Positions 52,580 to 63,100 of a DNA stretch of 64,000 bases are shown piece by piece. The number at the start of each line of letters is the position of its first letter. Position 1 is the stretch's first letter. The notes under the pieces were generated by a model. It ran no database searches. It was not told the DNA's origin and saw only the letters and a list, made by a program, of their open reading frames with translations. Source of the stretch: Nitrospirillum sp034427435. GTDB taxonomy: Bacteria > Pseudomonadota > Alphaproteobacteria > Azospirillales > Azospirillaceae. A program made the position numbers and the translations under genes. Where the stretch lies: the NCBI RefSeq assembly GCF_034427435.1, contig NZ_JAXQNP010000004.1:248001-312000 (forward strand). Reading direction: 5' to 3'.

Positions 52580-53170
52580 ATGCCCGACCGCCCCATCCCC
52601 GCACGCGCGCCCACCCCGCCGGCCCCGGCACGGCCAGTCCGGGCACTGCCAGTCTCGGGACTGGCGGTCCTGTTGCTGGCCGGCGCCCTGTCGGCCTGCG
52701 GTGGGGTACCGGCTGATCCGCTGCTGGCGCTGTCCTGCCCGGCGCCCACCGGCCCTGTGACGCCATCGACGGCCTATGACCGGCTGGACGTGGCGGCGCT
52801 GGAGGGGCTGGCCAAGGACAACGGCGTCGGCCCGGGGGACGGCCCAGGCGGCCGCGTCGTGGCCCGCGTGCTGGGCGAACGCTACCGCGCCGGCCGGGGC
52901 GTGCCCGCCGACCCGGCCAAGGCCCTGGCCTGGACGCGGGCCGCCGCGGTGGTGGAGACGACGACGACGCAGTTCATCGTGGCGCCGGCGGTGGGCAAGC
53001 AGCCCAGCTACACCGTGCCGCTGAACCGCACCGTGCTGTCCGGCGGCGACCCGGTGGCCCTGCTGGAACTGGGCGCCCTGTATGCCCAGGGGCGGGGCGT
53101 GCCCCGGGATGCGGCGGTGGCCAAAGTGTTGATAGAGTGCGGGCGCAAAGGAACCCAACCATGGATGTGA
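52580..53170 (+). CDS. Sel1-repeat lipoprotein of the secretion cluster
   Basis: A 196-residue protein with a Pro-rich start, a hydrophobic segment and lipobox LSAC (ALPVSGLAVLLLAGALSAC region), hence a likely lipoprotein. It carries two Sel1-type helical repeats: VARVLGERYRAGRGVPADPA and ALLELGALYAQGRGVPRDAA. GTG 52574 overlaps the previous stop; ATG 52580 is taken as start, though either is possible. Its gene overlaps the acyltransferase gene by 10 bases. The role is unknown; perhaps assembly or protection at the envelope. Confidence 0.82.
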   Translation: MPDRPIPARAPTPPAPARPVRALPVSGLAVLLLAGALSACGGVPADPLLALSCPAPTGPVTPSTAYDRLDVAALEGLAKDNGVGPGDGPGGRVVARVLGERYRAGRGVPADPAKALAWTRAAAVVETTTTQFIVAPAVGKQPSYTVPLNRTVLSGGDPVALLELGALYAQGRGVPRDAAVAKVLIECGRKGTQPWM

Positions 53171-53652
53171 TGATGCCGACCGATACCGCCCCGGGGGGAG
53201 CCGCGACCGCCGCAACGGACACGCCTCCGCCGCCCGTGCCGCACACGGTCAGCCACCTGTTCGGGGAGATCGTGTGGCTGCTGACCCAGTCGCCGCTGCA
53301 CCGCCACCTGAAGCTGGCGGACCTGGAATGGCTGGTCATGCCGCCCCTGCTGGCGGAACAGGTACGCATCTACCGCGACGGCGCCAAGCCCGTGGGCGTC
53401 GTCACCTGGGGCTACCTCTCGGAAGAGGCCGAAGCCCGCCTGACCGCCGGCGAACGCCCTCAGGTGGCCGATTGGAAGTCCGGTGACCGCTGCTGGATCA
53501 TCGACCTGGTGGCGCCGACGGCCACCGCCGAGAACCTGCTCGCCCCCCGTATGCTGGACGATCTGCGCCAGACGGCGTTGAAGGGCAAGACCTTCAAGCT
53601 GCAGCAGACCGATCCCAAGACGGGAGAGCGGAAGGTGGTGCATTTAAGGTAA
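53161..53652 (+). CDS. Toxin-activating lysine acyltransferase, HlyC family
   Basis: A 163-residue HlyC-type enzyme that in RTX systems transfers a fatty acyl chain from acyl carrier protein to Lys residues of a protoxin. The conserved segment SPLHRHLKLADLEWLVMPPL has the catalytic His47 aligned with HlyC His23; GDRCWIIDLVAP holds Asp115, aligned with HlyC Asp92; VGVVTWGYLSEEAEARL is also a family match. The N-terminal 30 residues are Pro/Ala-rich and extra. It sits between the exporter genes and the giant RTX-like gene, which is its probable substrate. Confidence 0.9.
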   Translation: MDVMMPTDTAPGGAATAATDTPPPPVPHTVSHLFGEIVWLLTQSPLHRHLKLADLEWLVMPPLLAEQVRIYRDGAKPVGVVTWGYLSEEAEARLTAGERPQVADWKSGDRCWIIDLVAPTATAENLLAPRMLDDLRQTALKGKTFKLQQTDPKTGERKVVHLR

Positions 53653-53688
53653 AAGTTCTTCTTTGTCTCTGGAATATATAGGTGAAAT

Positions 53689-54072
53689 ATGCGCGTATTA
53701 TCGATTGTAACGCTATCTTTTATTTCATTTTATAGCTCTTCCGCAATTCCGCAAGAATATTTTTCTGATGTTAGAAGTATTCCGTCATATAGTTTTGGTG
53801 ATTGGCTTAGGGCGTGTAGTAATGAATCATGTTTCAATGATTTAAATGGTGCGGTTGTGGCGATATATGACATAGAATTCAACGCGCCTGCGCTTAGTAT
53901 TGGGGGGTCGAAGGGTATTTGTATTAAAAAAGACCAAAAAGTTGGGGATATTTCCAGGAAGATATTTGAATTTTCGAAAGAAAATGGAAAATATAATGCA
54001 ATGTCATTTGGTTCTTCTATTAAGATGATGATGATGGAGATTTATGGCTGTGCAGTTACAATTGTTAAGTAG
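53689..54072 (+). CDS. Small secreted protein, function unknown
   Basis: A 127-residue protein in strikingly AT-rich sequence, with a good AGGTGA ribosome site and a signal peptide (MRVLSIVTLSFISFYSSSAI, cleavage near SSSA). The mature part has four Cys (ACSNESC, ICIKK, GCAVTI), possibly two disulfides, and one Met-rich stretch (KMMMMEIYG). I recognise no family. It lies 36 bases after the acyltransferase and 48 before the giant gene. Its composition matches the giant gene's first 2.2 kb, so the two probably arrived together. Confidence 0.7.
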   Translation: MRVLSIVTLSFISFYSSSAIPQEYFSDVRSIPSYSFGDWLRACSNESCFNDLNGAVVAIYDIEFNAPALSIGGSKGICIKKDQKVGDISRKIFEFSKENGKYNAMSFGSSIKMMMMEIYGCAVTIVK

Positions 54073-54119
54073 GGTTATGTAATAATAAATATAAAAGCTA
54101 CAAAGAGGGAAATGGTAGA

Positions 54120-57100
54120 ATGGCTGATCTAGATCCAATTTTCGCCGGAAAGATAAAGGTCAACCCGGGCGCTAATCAGGTGTATACTGACGGCATAATT
54201 CAGGCGCTGAATGGATTGGCGAGTGGATCTCAGCTTTTTAGGGAGGCCATAACGAGAATTGTTAATAATAGCTCATCCGATATATATATTGGGGACGTTA
54301 ATCTGAATCCAAATTTTGACGGTAGTAGTTTTACTCTGGGCAAAACAAAAATGCCGTCAATGTTTGGCGACTATAATATACAACTCGATATTCAAACTCT
54401 TATGAATCTTCCGGCTGGCACGACGATGAACTTTGTGTCGTCTAGCGGTGATCAGTTGTTGAAGATTCCATATCATGGAAGTAGTGTTGAAGATATTGAT
54501 ACACAATTAACTATACAAAGCACTATAGCTCACGAAATAGCGCATTTATTATTTGGTCTTGTTCCAGACTCTCCGGATGGTTCTGGTCATATACCTGGAA
54601 CTATGGATGCTGTTACATATTTCGAAAACTCGGTTATGTATCAGATGGGGCGCTCGTATTATGAGCCTGGTTACGCTTATAGACAGGTCGCCTATCATGC
54701 CGATCCGCAGACCAATATGATTCAGGATGAGAATACAATTTATTTGTTTCGAAGTGTATCCCCTTTAGCGGATGGGAACCCTTTTGCTATTGGCCCAGGA
54801 AATACTGTTTACATACCAAAAGACGCATTCCCTGGTATGGATGCAAGCAAAGCTATATCCCGAAAGGATACGGCAATTGAAGTAAATGACATGTCGGATG
54901 GCGGTACATATACGTCCGTCACCAATTATCAGCCGGACGGAATTTCTTTTACAAAGTCCGATTTCTCGGCGGACGGGTCCTTATCGGGAATGTCATTTGG
55001 CAACCAATACGGGCGCGTGGAAAATATTGATGCGGTTCCTCTAGGTGTTGTCAGTGAATTTATGACCAAGCTGGATCAGCAAGGAAAGGGGGATAATTTA
55101 TCTAATATTGCGGCTTTTTCTGCTCTTGGTCAAGCTTTTGGTTCTTCTCTTGGTAATACTCTTGCTGGTGACAACCCGTTTGCCCAAATTGGAGCTAGTG
55201 CTGCCCTTGGAACGTTGACAGGAGATCTGGCAAGTGCCATTAGGGCTGCGACGGCGGCAGGCAATTCATTTAACATCGCTGAGGAATTGGGGAATTCTTT
55301 TAAAGGATTTGATGGGCAGCTATTCAGCAATTTGGAAGGCGCTGGTGCAGGTGCTTTAGGCGGATTCTTGAGCGGAGACCTGGTCAATGCTCTGGGTATT
55401 GATCCAAATTCGTTTGGTGGAAAGCTGGTGAACACCAGCAGCTCTTTTGTCATTAGCACTATCGCCGGCAATATTTTGAAAGGAAATGTCTCCGATTTCA
55501 GCGCGGGACTGCAATGGAATCCGATTTATGACGCTCAGGGACATGAGATATCTGGAGGATTCTCTGGGGCCATTGGTTCCTTCTTGGGGAGTGAGCTGGC
55601 GGGGCTGATATTGTCTCCAGACTCCAAGGAAGCAGCCATTGGCGCCCAGCTTGGAGCGACGCTCGGCACGATTGCCGCGACCACCGGCTTATTGGAAGGT
55701 ACAGCGGTTGAGGTGGTTAGTAATGCCATAGCAGATGCTTTGGGTATTGGTATCCAGGCATTTGGGAACGTATTTATTCCGTTTGCCGGCGCTTTCATTG
55801 GCTTTATCGCTGGTGAATTATTGGGAAGTTTGTTCGCGGGCCCAGAGCCTTACAGCCTAGAGACTGTGAAGTATGAAAATGGGAAGTTCACCCCGGACGG
55901 TCTAAAGTCCCCCCAAGGGGGCCAGTATGATAAGACCGCTGTCGCTTACGGCACCAGCGTTGCGGCGGAACTGAATGAAGTCGTTCAGACCGTGGGCGGA
56001 ACTTTGGTTAATTCCGGCCACGAATTCTCTGTTGGTGTTTACCAGGGTAAGGACTCCTATAACCCCAATACGGGTGCGGATAGTGTTGCCTACGCGAGCA
56101 CCACATCGTTGACAGACTATGCTGTCATGCACCAGCTCGCCACAATGCAGTTCAGCAATGGTGATGTTTATATTGAGCGCGCTATTGATGAGACATTGCG
56201 CTCCGCTTCGAATCCCAGTGTCCAGACACTCGCTGGCGATATGCAGGTCGCGCAGGATTATGAGACGTATATCAATAACCAGAATATGATTAATGCGCTC
56301 ATCGCGGCAAACCCCAATTCCGATTTCGCCGCCGGTTGGGTCACAGAACTCGCCATCGCCGCCGAAATGGGCCTCGGCACCAGCATCCAAGGTGGCACCT
56401 GGAAGGACAACCTGCGCGCGACCACCAATCAGAAGGTGCTGATCGGTGGCGGTGGGGATGACACCTACAGCTATGGCACCGGCGACGGCTTCGTCACCGT
56501 CGACAACGGCATTTCCATCGATAACGAGCAGCGCGGCACGCTGGCGATGCTCAATGCCGGCAGCATCACCTATATGCGCCAGGGCGTGGACCTGGTGATC
56601 AAGGACGGCACGGCCGGGGACCAGGTCACGGTGTCGGGCTGGTATGCCGACAGCTTCGCGCGGCTGAGCGAGATTGACGTGGGCACGACGCGGGTCGCGG
56701 CCTCGCTGGCGGCCTATTACGGCAATATCGCCGCCGGCATCGCCGCCAGCCGGCCCACGACCATCCCGGGGGAGCCAGGCACCTTCAATGACGGCGACAT
56801 GGCCGGCATGGGCGTGGCGGGGGACACCTACCTACTGCCCAACCAGACCACCCTGTCCGGCGGCGTGGGCGACGACGTGCTGGACGGCAGCGCCAATGCC
56901 GATACCCTGTTGGCCGGTGGCGGCACCGACACGCTGATCGGCAATGGCGGCGGCGACGTCTATCAGATGAACGCCTGGGGCAGCCTGACCGTCGTCAACG
57001 GCGTGTCCGGCACCAACACGCCGACCAGTGAACTGGACATCGAGGACGGCACCGCCGCCAACCAGTTCGCCTTCGCCCACACCGGCAACGATCTGGTGAT

Positions 57101-60100
57101 CACCAGCGCCGATGGCGCCACCCGCATCGCGGTGCAGGGGTGGTTCGCCAATGATTATTCCAAGCTATCCACCATCAAGGTGGGCAGCGGGGCGTCGGCC
57201 GTCACCGCCGCCTATGGCACCGTGGCCGACGGCACGGGCTATGTCAGCTTCACCGACGCCACCGGCTTTACGACGGAGATGGTGTTCTACAACGCGGCCA
57301 ATGCCGTTCGGGCGGATTACCTGTTCAACCAGGACGGCACCCACAAGGTCCTGATCTATGACAACCCCGCCTATACCGTGGTTCAGCAGAACTTCGATGC
57401 GAACAACCATGAGGTGAGCCGCACCGGCAAGCGGGCGGATGGGTCCAGCTTCAGCACCGTCTTCGATGTGAGCAACCAGTATTCCTGGGCCTCCACCACC
57501 CAGGAGATGGACAGCGCGGGCAACGTCCTGCGCCAGACGACGACGAACGATGACGGCACCAACGTCATCTCCCTGTACCAGGCCGGGGCGACGCTGGCGG
57601 CCAGCAACGCCACGGTCACCCTGCAACCCGGCGCCACCGCCACCATCCTGGGCGACGGCGACGCCATCACCCTGCCGGGCACGGGCGGCACTCTGACCGT
57701 CAACGGCAACGGCGTGCGGGTGGCGGAGAGCAACGGCAGCCTGACGGTCGCCGGCGGCAGCGTGGCGCTGACCGGTTCCAACGACGCCGTCAGCCTGGCC
57801 AACGGCACCGCGCTGACGCTGAACGGCGGCGGCACCACCGTTACCGCCACGGGCATCACCGCCACCCTGGCCGTGGCGTCGGGGCAGAGCGACACCCTGG
57901 CCGGCAGCGGCGCCACCGTCAGCCTGGCCACCGCCGGCGCCACCCTGGCCGTCACCGCCAGCGGCGACACGCTGTTGGCCGGGGCGGGCAGCAGCATCAC
58001 CCTGATCGGCGGCAACAACACGCTCAACGCCGTCAACGCCGCCGTGACCGTGGCCACCGCCCCCGGTGCGGTGGAAACCATCACCGGCAGCGGCAGCACC
58101 GTGGCGGCGCAGTCGGTGGCCGACACGATCTACCTGAACGCCAGCAACGACGTGGTGACCGCCGGCACGGCTGGCGACCCCATCCTGTCCAACGGCGCCA
58201 ACAATACCCTGATCGCCGTGGGCAGCGGCGCCACCCTGGAAAGCGTGGGCGGCAACGCCACCCTGGTGGGCAACGGCCTGGGCAATACCCTGATGGCAGC
58301 CGGCGGCACCGCCGTGGCGGAATACAACGCCGACGGGATGACGATTGATCTTCGTAATGGCACGGCGGGTGTTACGGGTAGCAGTGTATCGGACACGTTG
58401 GTCGGCATCAGCACCCTTATCTACACTGGTAACAATGGAGACATCACAGGCGTGCCCGGCGCCAATATCACGCTGACCGGTAACAACGATAGCATTTGGA
58501 CAGTTCAGGCCAATTATACTCTCGCAGGCGGGCCGGGCCAGAGAGCGGCAATTGCCGCGAATGGTGGTTCCGGTACGTTCACAGTTTTGTCAACAGGCGC
58601 TTACCTGGACAATAGAGGGATGTCATCACCCAGCGCCACGCGAATCTTCAACATGTCCGGCGGGACGTTGATGGAGGGCACGGGTACCATCGTCGTAAAC
58701 GGCGACGGTGACCTCCTTAGTTTCCGGGGTGGGGATGTAACCACCACCACGATCAACGGCACCGGCCATACGGTGACATTGGGCAGCAAATATGTGAACG
58801 CCACGATCACCGGCAGCGGCGACGCCCTGACGATGACCTCCGCCACCCTGACCGTGGCCGGGGCCACCGGCCTGGTGGAAACCATCGGCGGCACGGGCGG
58901 CGCCATCTCCGTCACGGCGGACGGCGACACCATCAGCCTGGGCAGCACCGGCGCCTCCCTGACCATGAACAACGGCACGGCGGTGGTCACCGGCTCGGGC
59001 GACACGCTGGTGGGGACCAACGACACCACCAGCCTGGTGGGTGCCGGCCTGGCCTTCACCGTGGCCGGGGCCGCGAACCAGGTACAGCGCGTCACCGCCA
59101 GCGGCGACGCCATCACGGTGCTGCCCGCCGGGGCCACCCTGACCCTGGCGGGCGGCGGCGACACCCTGTCCATGGCGGGCGGGGCCGTGACCCTCAGCGG
59201 GTCCGGCGACACCCTGATCGGCAGCGGCAACAGCGTCAGCCTCACCACCACCGGTTTGGCCTTGACCCTGGCGGGGGCCGCCAGCCAGACGGAAACCATC
59301 ACCGGCAGCGCTGATACCCTGACCGTCACCTCCGCCACCGACGTCCTGACCCTGGCGGGCAGCGGCGACACCGTCATCATGCCCAGCGGCACGCTGACCC
59401 TGCTGTCGGGCGACCAGGGCGACGTCGTCACCCTGTCCGGCGGTACCCTGGTGACCGGCGCCACCGTGGGCACCACCACGGCCACGACGCTGTTCGGGTC
59501 CAACGACACGGTCAACCTGGGCACCGGCAACGGCTTGGTGCTGTCCGGCAACAGCGACACCATCAACGGCAGCGGCGCGGGCGAAGCGGTCACGCTGCTG
59601 TCGGGCAGCCAGGCGGATGCGCTTTACCTGACGGGCGGCACGGTGGTGGCCCAGGCCAACGTGGGGAACAGCGCCTTCTACTCCCTGATCGGCAACAACA
59701 ACACGCTGACCGGCGGCGCGGGTGACAGCCTGAACGTCAGCGGCAGCGGCAATACCCTGAACGTGGCCGGCTATGTCGGCCTTATCGCCGGTAGCCAGGG
59801 CAATATCGTCACCTTGTCCGGCGGCATGCTGGCGACCCAGGTCGCCGTGGGAACCACCACCGCCACGACGCTGATTGGGTCCAGCGATGTCGTCAACCTG
59901 GGCACCGGCAATACGCTGATGCTCTCCGGGAACAGTGACACCATCAATGGCAGTGGTGAGACGGTTACCCTGCTATCCGGTGACCAGGGCGACGTGTTGG
60001 CGCTGGGGGGCAGCACCGTGGTCGCCCAGGCCAACGTGGGCAACACCTCGGCTTATGCCCTGACCGGCAACAACGACACGGTGACGGGCGGCGCCAACAA

Positions 60101-63100
60101 CGCCGTCAATGTCACCGGCAGCAACGACACCATCACCCAGGTCAGCGGCTATGTCGGCCTCTACACCGGCAGCCAGAACGACGTGGTCAACATGTCGGGC
60201 GGTACCATCGCCACCCAGGTGAATGTCGGCAACACCACCGCCGTCACCCTCAACGGCAACAACGACACCATCAACCTGGGCGATGGCACGGTCATCATCC
60301 TGAACGGCACGGGGGAGGCGGTCACGGCCCACGCCAGCCGCATCACTCTGCAGGCCAATTCCCAGGCGGTCATCACCGGCACGGCCGATACCGTGGTGAT
60401 GAACGGCATCAACGCCACCGCCACCGTCTCCAGCGCCACCGTCAGCCTGGCGGCCTCGGGCGTGGGCATGACCCTGGGCGGCAGCAATGACACCATCACC
60501 GGCACCGGCACGCTGATTTCGACCGGCCTGCTGGCCGCGACCCTGGCCGGCACCGCCTCCACCCTCAACCTGCGGTCCAGCAGCACGGACAACGTGACGG
60601 TCACCGCGGGCACGGGCCATGTCATCAACGCCGTGGGCGACACCCTGGCGGTGGCGGGGGCGGTCCAGGCATCCGTCGTGGGTGCCGGCAACACGGTCAC
60701 CGTGACCGGTGGCGGTAGCTTGACGCTGACCGGCGCCAACGAGAAGGTGACGACCACCGGTTCCACCGTCACCATCGCCGGGGCGGGTGGCGTGGCCGAG
60801 ACCATAGGCGGCGGCACCAGTACCATCAGCGTGCAGGCGGCCGGCGACACCATCAGCCTCAGCGGCGCCAGCCAGTCCTTGATCATGACCAGCGGCACCG
60901 TCAGCCTGACGGGCGGCGGGTCCACCCAGGCCGTCATCGGCGGTTCCGGCGATGCGGTCGTCATGGCGGCGGGCACCTCGGCCACGCTGATCGGCACGGG
61001 CGACATGGTCACGGCCATCGGCGGCGCCAGCGTGACGGTGGCCGGTGCGGGCACCCTGGCGGCCTCCATCACCGGTGACCATGACGTCATCGCCGTCACC
61101 TCCGCCGCGGACACGCTGACGGTCAGCGGTGCGGCGCAAACCGTGACCATGGGCGCGGGCGTGCTGCAACTGACCGGCGGCACCGCCACCGTCAATGGCG
61201 CTGCCACCTCGGTCACCTTGGCCAGCGGCAGCGCCGAGGTGGCGACGGTCAACGGCAACGGCAACCTCATCACCGGCTTCGCCGGCACGACGGTGATCGC
61301 CACCGGCAGCGGCGACCAGCTGACCCTGGCCGCGGGCGCCACGGCCACCCTGACGGGCGGGGGCGATACGGTCACGGTCACCAGCCCCGGCGCCACGGTG
61401 GTGGTGGCCGGTGCCTTGGGCCTGGCGGAGAGCATCGGCGGGAGCGGCGGCCTCATCAGCGTCGCCACCGCCGGCACGGCGTCCGCGCGCGACACTCTGG
61501 CACTCAGCGGTCCCGGCCAGTCGGTCAGCGCCAGTGGGCACGTCCTGTCCGTTGCCGCGTCCGGCGGGCTGACCCTCAGCGGCAGCGGTGACATCATCAG
61601 CCTGGGCGCCAACGCCGGCGCCACGCTGAACGGCACCGGCCATGTGGTCACCTTGGCGGCGGGGGCCTCGGCCCTGCTGAATGGCTCGGGCGATACCGTC
61701 ACCGCCAGCGGTGGCGGCGCGGTCCTGATCCAGACCGCGAACCTGAGCGAAGTCCTGACCGGCAGCGGTGGCCATCTGACCGCCAGCACCACCGGTGACA
61801 CGATCAGCGCCAGCGGCGCCAACCAGACGCTGACCATGGGCGGTGGCGTGGTCGCCATCACCAGCGGCAATGCCACCCTGGACGGCAGCGGCAACACCGT
61901 GACCGTCAGCGCCGGGGCCACCCTGGCCATGACCAGCGGCAATAACGCTGTGACGGCCAGCAATGCCGGTTTGGTCTATATCGGCGCGGGCCCGCAGACC
62001 CTGAGCGTGGGCGGCAGCGGCAACACCGTCTCCGTTGCCAACGTCGGCTCCGTTATCACTCTGACCGGCGCCAACCAGACCTTCAGCGGCACCAGCGACC
62101 TCATCACCGTGGCGTCGGGCAGCGCGCTGCTGAACGGCACGGGCCACGCCGTGACCGTGGCCAGCGGCGCCAGCGCCACGCTGGGCGGGTCGAACGACGT
62201 GGTGACCGCGTCGGGCGTCGCACTGACGGTGGCGGGTGCCTCGGGCCTTACGGCGACCATCGGTGGCAGCGGCAACACCATCACGGTGAATCAGGGCAAC
62301 GACGTTATCAACCTGAACGGGTCCGCTCAGACCCTGACCGGTTTCTACGACACCATAAATGTGGGGGCCGGCACCGACATCAAGCTGAACGGTGGCAATC
62401 ACCAGGTGACCCTGGCCGCTGGCGCGAGCGCATTGTTGAGCGGTAGCGGCAACGTCCTGACGCTGACCAACGCTTCCGTGACGGTGGGCGGCGTGGCCGG
62501 CTTCGTTGAAACCATCGCCGGCAGTGGTGGCCTGACGAACGTTGGTTTCGGTAACGACACCCTCAGTGTCAGCGGTACTAACCAGACCCTGGCGGCCAGC
62601 AACGACACCATAACGCTGACGGGTGGCAACGCCACGATCAACGGCGGTGCCAATGCCCTGACCTTGCAGACGGGCACCACCGCCCAGGTCAACGGTGGCG
62701 GCAATATCATCACCGGCACCTCGGCGGCTCTCAATATCGGCGGCGCGGCGGGCCTGACCCAGACCATCGCCGGTAGTGGCAACACCATCAGCGTCAGCGG
62801 CGACGTTCTGTTCATCAGCGGCGCCCAGACGCTGACGGGCTACAACAACGTCATCACCCTGGCCAGCGGCGGCAGCCTGAAGCTGAATGGCGGCAATGAC
62901 CAGTTGTCCATCGCCAGCGGCGCCAGCGCCACGCTGACGGGGGGCGGTAACCTCGTCACCCTGGTCGCCGGGGCCAGCCTGATTGTCGGCGGCAGCGCAG
63001 GCCTCACCAACACCATCGCCGGCAGCGGCGGCGCCACCACGGTAAACTTCAGCAACGACACCCTCTATATCAGTGGCGCCAACCAGACCTTGACCGGCAG

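Noticed and set aside
54531..54570. Metzincin-type zinc protease (HExxHxxGxxH)
   Set aside because: After HEIAH the Gly is one place too late and no third His follows at the required position, so a metzincin is not supported. A Glu-ligand type is more likely.
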